From positions 15,196,410-15,260,409 of the forward strand of contig NC_052621.1 in NCBI RefSeq assembly GCF_016545825.1: a stretch of 64,000 nt of DNA. Reading direction: 5' to 3'. Under the pieces are notes generated by a model. That model had not been told where the DNA came from, did no database searches, and saw only the letters and a list, made by a program, of their open reading frames with translations. The stretch's first letter is position 1; the number at the start of each line of letters is the position of its first letter. This document shows, piece by piece, positions 59,831-64,000 of the stretch. The position numbers and the translations under genes were made by a program. Source of the DNA: Eucalyptus grandis (taxonomy: Eukaryota; Streptophyta; Magnoliopsida; Myrtales; Myrtaceae).

Positions 59831-61161
59831 TCGACATTTTCACCATTTTTATCATTCCCGATAAAAAAATATTCGTGTGTAGGTACACAGTCGACCTTAG
59901 CCAAAATATAATATTTTCTCACTAGAAAATCCCACTAATTTCAACAGTCCACAAATTCATTTTTGGTGCTGTAAATCGACGCCTGATTTTCTAATTAATT
60001 ACTAAAATTAAATAAATTTAGGAATAATTTCCTAAAATACAAATCACACAAAATCAGCAAAAATTAAAGCTCAATTAAATAAATCACACCACTACAATCA
60101 CCATAAAATTCTGGTCACCGGCTATTCCAGTCTAATTTTCGGAAATTAATTAATTAATTAAATAATTACGAAAAATATAAATAAATGCCAATAAATAGAA
60201 CTTAGGCCGATAAATTCTAATTGAAAGCTGCGACGGGCCCAGAAAATTACCAAACCACTCTAGTTAAATACTAGAGCTTGTTTAGGCTCAACTACACTAC
60301 TCTAACCACCTAACATGTGATAACAATTAATTAAATTGCTAATCTAATCTAACTATTCTCTTAAACCATGCTTAGCCTAAACTAAACAACCCTTAAACGT
60401 CATTAACTTACTAAGAAAGAATTAGTGAGTTAAACTCACCTTATTAATGATCCGCTTGGATCAAAACGACGGGGACGTGACGAGGATCAACAACTTTCAA
60501 AGTGGCAACACCAATGGGGACCCGGAACGGGCCGAAAATGGCCCCGCAAAGCCCACGACGGGGCTACTCATTCTAAATTTGAACGAGGCTGAACGGCAAG
60601 GTGGTTCCGCAGGTCGTGGTGCGGGCTCGACTTGACGGGGCTAGCTGTGGGCTCGTGGATGCAGGAAGGACGTTCCGTTGCTTTGGCGGGATTTGGCACT
60701 GCAGCAAGTTGAAGACACGATTTCGGTGGAGGAAGCCTGCAGGACGTGCTGGCGCAAAGGCCCACGATCCACGGGCTGCTGAAGTTGACTGGCGAGGTGG
60801 CAATTTTAGTTTTCAATGGAAGAGTTGCCTTGAAGGAAAGAAATGAAAGAGGACCGAGTTGCAGGGAAAATGGGGCCAGAGAACGTGCAAGCTTAGTCTT
60901 CGACAAAACAGAAAGTAAAAGAAAAGGGATGAGGGAGAAAGAGAATTCACGGGCTGCTGGCGTGGACGAAGATGAGGGAAACCGAAAACAGCTAAGAAGG
61001 GTAGAGAGCTGTCAGCCAAGAGAAAAATAAAAGAAGAAAGGGAGAGAGAATGCTCGGCCAAGGGAGGGTGTACGAGAGAGAGAGAAGAGAGATAAGGATG
61101 AAATAAAAAGTCAAAGAAGAAAGCAAAAGGAGACCAACTGGCAGGGGACTATTGGTTTGGG

Positions 61162-61485
61162 CATCACGCCCCGAACCTCAAGCGTGTGTACATCCCTCAG
61201 TGGTCAATAGAATTTTGCAACATTCCCAAGACTTGTCGCCAACAATTTTCATTTTTATTGCACCTGCAAAAGCGAATTAACTAATCCCCTGACAATAACA
61301 TACATGGGATAGAAAAGCAGAACAACTAATTTCAAATTAAATACACTTTTATAAACACTTCAAGCTTATACAGAAGGTCTATGTTAGAAAGAACTACTGA
61401 GCCACCTATGGTGTTCTTGACCCTTCCGCTTCAAGCTCCTAGTTCTTCACACTAGGGACCTGAAAATGGTTATACAATAACCAGT
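61162..61485 (-). mobile_element. Minus-strand LTR fragment (3' end only)
   Basis: CATCACGCCCCGAACC at 61162 is a TG-to-CA mutated LTR terminus. The rest follows the LTR end, including the intron acceptor TTTTCAG|GTCCCTAG (last base 61460). It breaks off in the intron-like segment at about 61485, next to a different element. Confidence 0.7.
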
Positions 61486-61565
61486 AATGTGGCACCCCTC
61501 GACGGCCCCCGATCCGATTAGGGTTGCCACAGTTCGCTTACCATTCACTTTTCCTAATAACATGT

Positions 61566-61578
61566 CACTCTGATACCA
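61566..61578 (-). other. Primer-binding site, Met tRNA type
   Basis: The minus strand reads TGGTATCAGAGTG, the standard plant PBS, about 7 nt from the inferred LTR end at 61586. Confidence 0.7.
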
Positions 61579-62198
61579 TTTCAATTGCAACGGGTCCATA
61601 CAATCTGGGGGTTTACATCTTTTAGATCGGTCCCTTGCGCAATTTATATACAGAAGAACATCCGACAACTCCCTTCCCTATATTCAGAAAATGATGCACA
61701 CCAACTAAACATCTTATATAAGTTAAAGCCGAACACTTTTATTTACATAAAGCAGATGGACATCTTTAGTCGGTACATCGAAATGCCATGGTTTTCTATA
61801 CTTGGCTATACTTCAAAAGATGACTGACATCTCCTCCAACAGTCGTATACTTAAAGTCCATCGATCAGTGTCGGTGTCCAAAAGTTCATTCCTTTGCTAT
61901 CCTCCTCCTCGCAGTCATATCCAACCACTTGATCCATCTACCGGTGACAGTGGCAGCAGAGGTGTCTTATCTAGTCTGAAATGTTGGTTCCCGAAGAGGT
62001 GAGTACAACCACTCAGCAGGTAAAGGACCAATAAACCACTCAATACATCATGCCACACAATCATCACAATCATAGCATTACAGGTCATTGAAGTATCCAT
62101 GCACAATTTACCTTGATATCATGCACATGTCATCATATCTCATGTACATACATCATCATATAGTCATCACCATCATGTCATACACTTACAATCATCAT

Positions 62199-62492
62199 GT
62201 CACATGTACCATCATCATTACCATGCATCCATGCACTCATCATCATCATATCACATGTACCATCATCATTACCATGCATCCATGCATTCATCAATCATCA
62301 TATCACATGTACTATCATCATTACCATGCATTCATGCACATATCATCATCATATCACATGTACTATCACCATTACCATGCATCCATGCACATATCATCAT
62401 TATATCACATGTACTATCACCATTACCATGCATCCATGCACATATCATCATCATATCACATGTACCATCATCATTACCATGCATATATCACC
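62199..62492. repeat. 51-bp minisatellite, six units
   Basis: Units start at 62199, 62250, 62302, 62353, 62404 and 62455 (spacing 51, 52, 51, 51, 51) with the core ATCACATGTACCATCATCAT and 'taccatgcatccatgca'. The unit length is divisible by three, so all three plus frames stay open (62088-62501, 62197-62619, 62204-62557). These are repeat translations, not genes. Confidence 0.93.
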
Positions 62493-62765
62493 ATGCCATA
62501 GGTGCACATATAACCATGATTCATATCATCCATGCTATCAAGCATACATCACCATGAGATCCATTCATGCCTTCATGATCGCATTTTCAATATCAAATAG
62601 CATCAATTTATTTTCATAAGCCGATCATGCATCATGCCATATGCATACACCCATGCACATGATTCATTTCCAATTCTTATCGTTCACAAGGATCTTATCA
62701 GTTTTTCTTTCCAGGGACCAATGTTTCCATCCCACAATTCATCGCTCGCATCCAACCAGTCATCC

Positions 62766-62945
62766 CGAGTAACCTCCGGGCATGTATCCAAGATACAACC
62801 GGGCATCCGGCACCCCCACATTCCAGGCATCTCGTATCCCAACTAGCATCACGAGGAACCTCCGGGCATGTATCCAAGATACAACCGGGCATCCGGCATT
62901 TACACCCCCTAGCCGGGCATCTCTCATCCCAACTAGTATCGCAAG
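62766..62945. repeat. 86-bp direct repeat
   Basis: AACCTCCGGGCATGTATCCA begins at 62771 and again at 62857, each followed by 'agatacaaccgggcatccggca'. A further degenerate part follows to about 63110 with 'ggaattac' and 'gagcatc' words. ORFs here on both strands are repeat-derived. Confidence 0.85.
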
Positions 62946-64000
62946 GCATCCCCCTAGACACAAACCTCCAGGGCTTCCGGAATTACGTACCGACATACCA
63001 CTAGGATTCCCCCCTCCTCTGGAATTACATACTGTATACCACCGAGCATCTCGAAACTCTTGAGGACCCTCCGGAATTACGCCACTAGGCCACCGAGCAT
63101 CCCGACACTCCCGGGGCATTATCAACCGCCTCCAACAATTTCCTCATTTATCATTGTTCATGTTCACTAATTTATGTCTCAAAATTAGCATGGCATATGA
63201 TGTAATGGCAAACAATATCACTTTCATCCTTTTTGAATTCTTATATGCATCTCCAATCATCATCATACATGCAGCAAGATACAATCACTAAAGACAATAC
63301 AATCCATGGAATCCATACAACTTAGAATAGTCCATATATCATGCCTTTTTTGAAATTTACTAAATTCCAGCTTGCACAATTTTGGAAATCATTTAAATTA
63401 AATATCAATATGATCCTCAAAAATCACAAAATCAGAGCATGTACTAGATAAGACAATAAGATAACAATTTCATGAAGAACACATGCCCAAAAGAGTTTCA
63501 CACAAGAAGATATAGCTCACACAAGTACAGCATGCAATTTCGGATAGAAACAGATTGCGCAGTCTTTGAAATAATTCAATTATAAATACCCGAACGACCT
63601 CCGAAAATTATGAAATTTTACCAGGTTATATTTAAGACACTAAATTAGATTTTTCATGAAGACATCTAGGCCATATTCGTTCTAGATAATTTTCTATAGT
63701 CATCCGAAGCTTCTGATTCTAGCACCGAAACATCCAGTGTGGGTGTCTCCGAAATATCGAGTTCTCACCCCCTTATTCTTCTTCGTTTCCTCTGAAATTT
63801 TGATATGTTTTACTTCAAGAGGTCTCCTACAACTTTTATTCAGGGATATAAGTCAAATTTCCAAATAAAAGTCACCATATGGGTCCATGAAGTCTCGGGT
63901 GTCCAGTACCACGTCTCCAGATTTACCGTCTTCAAGAGTAAGTCGATTCACTAGGCTACACTTGCTCATTTTACTTCAAATTTGAGTATGTTAGTCTTTA

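Larger units (their letters stand above)
58959..61161 (-). mobile_element. Minus-strand LTR, interrupted or truncated at 61161
   Basis: Starts TGTTATGCCTTGATCC (58959), a mutated TGTCACGCC end, and follows the LTR order: 'cgtcgccgacccattcattttaat', the intron-like segment, a tandem array, an AT-rich spacer with 'ctggtcaccggctattcc', and the GC-rich block (60430-61060). It stops at 61161, where another LTR of the same orientation begins, probably a later insertion. Confidence 0.75.
61490..64000 (-). mobile_element. Minus-strand related LTR (subfamily C) with PBS, running out of the window
   Basis: On the minus strand an LTR ends GGACCCGTTGCA (61586), followed by a PBS and only about 75 bp of internal sequence before the junction at 61490. 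The far part (63600-64000) shares blocks with the Tekay-type LTRs: 'tcatgaagacatctaggcc', 'gttctagata', and the 'ccgaaacatccagtg' to 'gaaattttgatatgtt' stretch, parallel to 8930-9110. Two tandem arrays lie between. The other LTR terminus is beyond the window. Confidence 0.55.

Noticed and set aside
62199..62492. Regularly spaced repeats reminiscent of a CRISPR array
   Set aside because: Units are contiguous with no unique spacers and the DNA is plant nuclear; it is a minisatellite.
62088..62619. Three overlapping plus-strand ORFs of 117-140 codons
   Set aside because: All are frames of the 51-bp minisatellite.
62698..63125. ORFs on both strands in the 86-bp repeat region
   Set aside because: Repeat-derived, with no domain and both strands open through the same repeats.

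Overview
This window is plant nuclear DNA, almost certainly from an angiosperm and probably a woody eudicot; I cannot name the species. The evidence is one MINI ZINC FINGER (MIF) gene in an AT-rich intergenic setting, plus Ty3/Gypsy Tekay/Del-type chromovirus and Ty1/Copia remnants with plant initiator-Met primer-binding sites. Most of the sequence is a graveyard of one very long LTR family (intact LTRs about 2.9-3.4 kb). It appears in both orientations as solo LTRs, truncated LTRs, nested LTRs and one near-complete but dead element.

Layout. 1-223: LTR tail (+). 827-3770: solo LTR (-) with a perfect 5-bp duplication. 3776-6497: unassigned AT-rich DNA. 6498-7205: fold-back-like element with a GC-rich hairpin core. 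7431-11165: truncated LTR (-). 11655-22919: Tekay-like element (+) with PBS, gag, protease, RT, RNase H, integrase, chromodomain and PPT, all broken. 22920-30639: the most gene-like stretch, holding the only host gene I can support, the intronless MIF at 26934-27170 (-), with a TATA box and a CT-rich leader. 30640-40641: one old LTR (-) carrying two younger LTRs, one per orientation, and a deletion/filler scar. 41948-51240: LTR (+) split by a 6.3-kb Copia element (44122-50422) that keeps gag but has no recognisable pol. 54690-56019: diverged LTR-like block (+) with its own array. 56537-58155: possible inverted-repeat element. 58959-64000: further minus-strand LTR pieces and a related LTR with 51-bp and 86-bp tandem repeats.

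Most interesting signal. The LTR family contains an intron-like segment of almost fixed length (118-124 nt in nine alignable copies). It runs from a GAG|GTRAGT-like donor to a TTTTCAG|GTCC-like acceptor and survives in subfamilies whose flanks have diverged strongly. In the long-ORF subfamilies the first ATG, 8-9 nt after the acceptor, opens a 115-129 codon ORF. Its product aligns between diverged LTRs (motifs HFGQP/RFGWP, IVWV/TIWV, PHQF/PHHF, REGP). This looks like a small spliced gene inside the LTR. I know of no description of it, though I cannot search.

The dead Tekay element carries a strongly amber-biased set of stop codons, as expected from deamination of methylated CAG (CHG) sites. 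Each LTR subfamily also carries a different tandem array at the equivalent position upstream of the intron-like segment.
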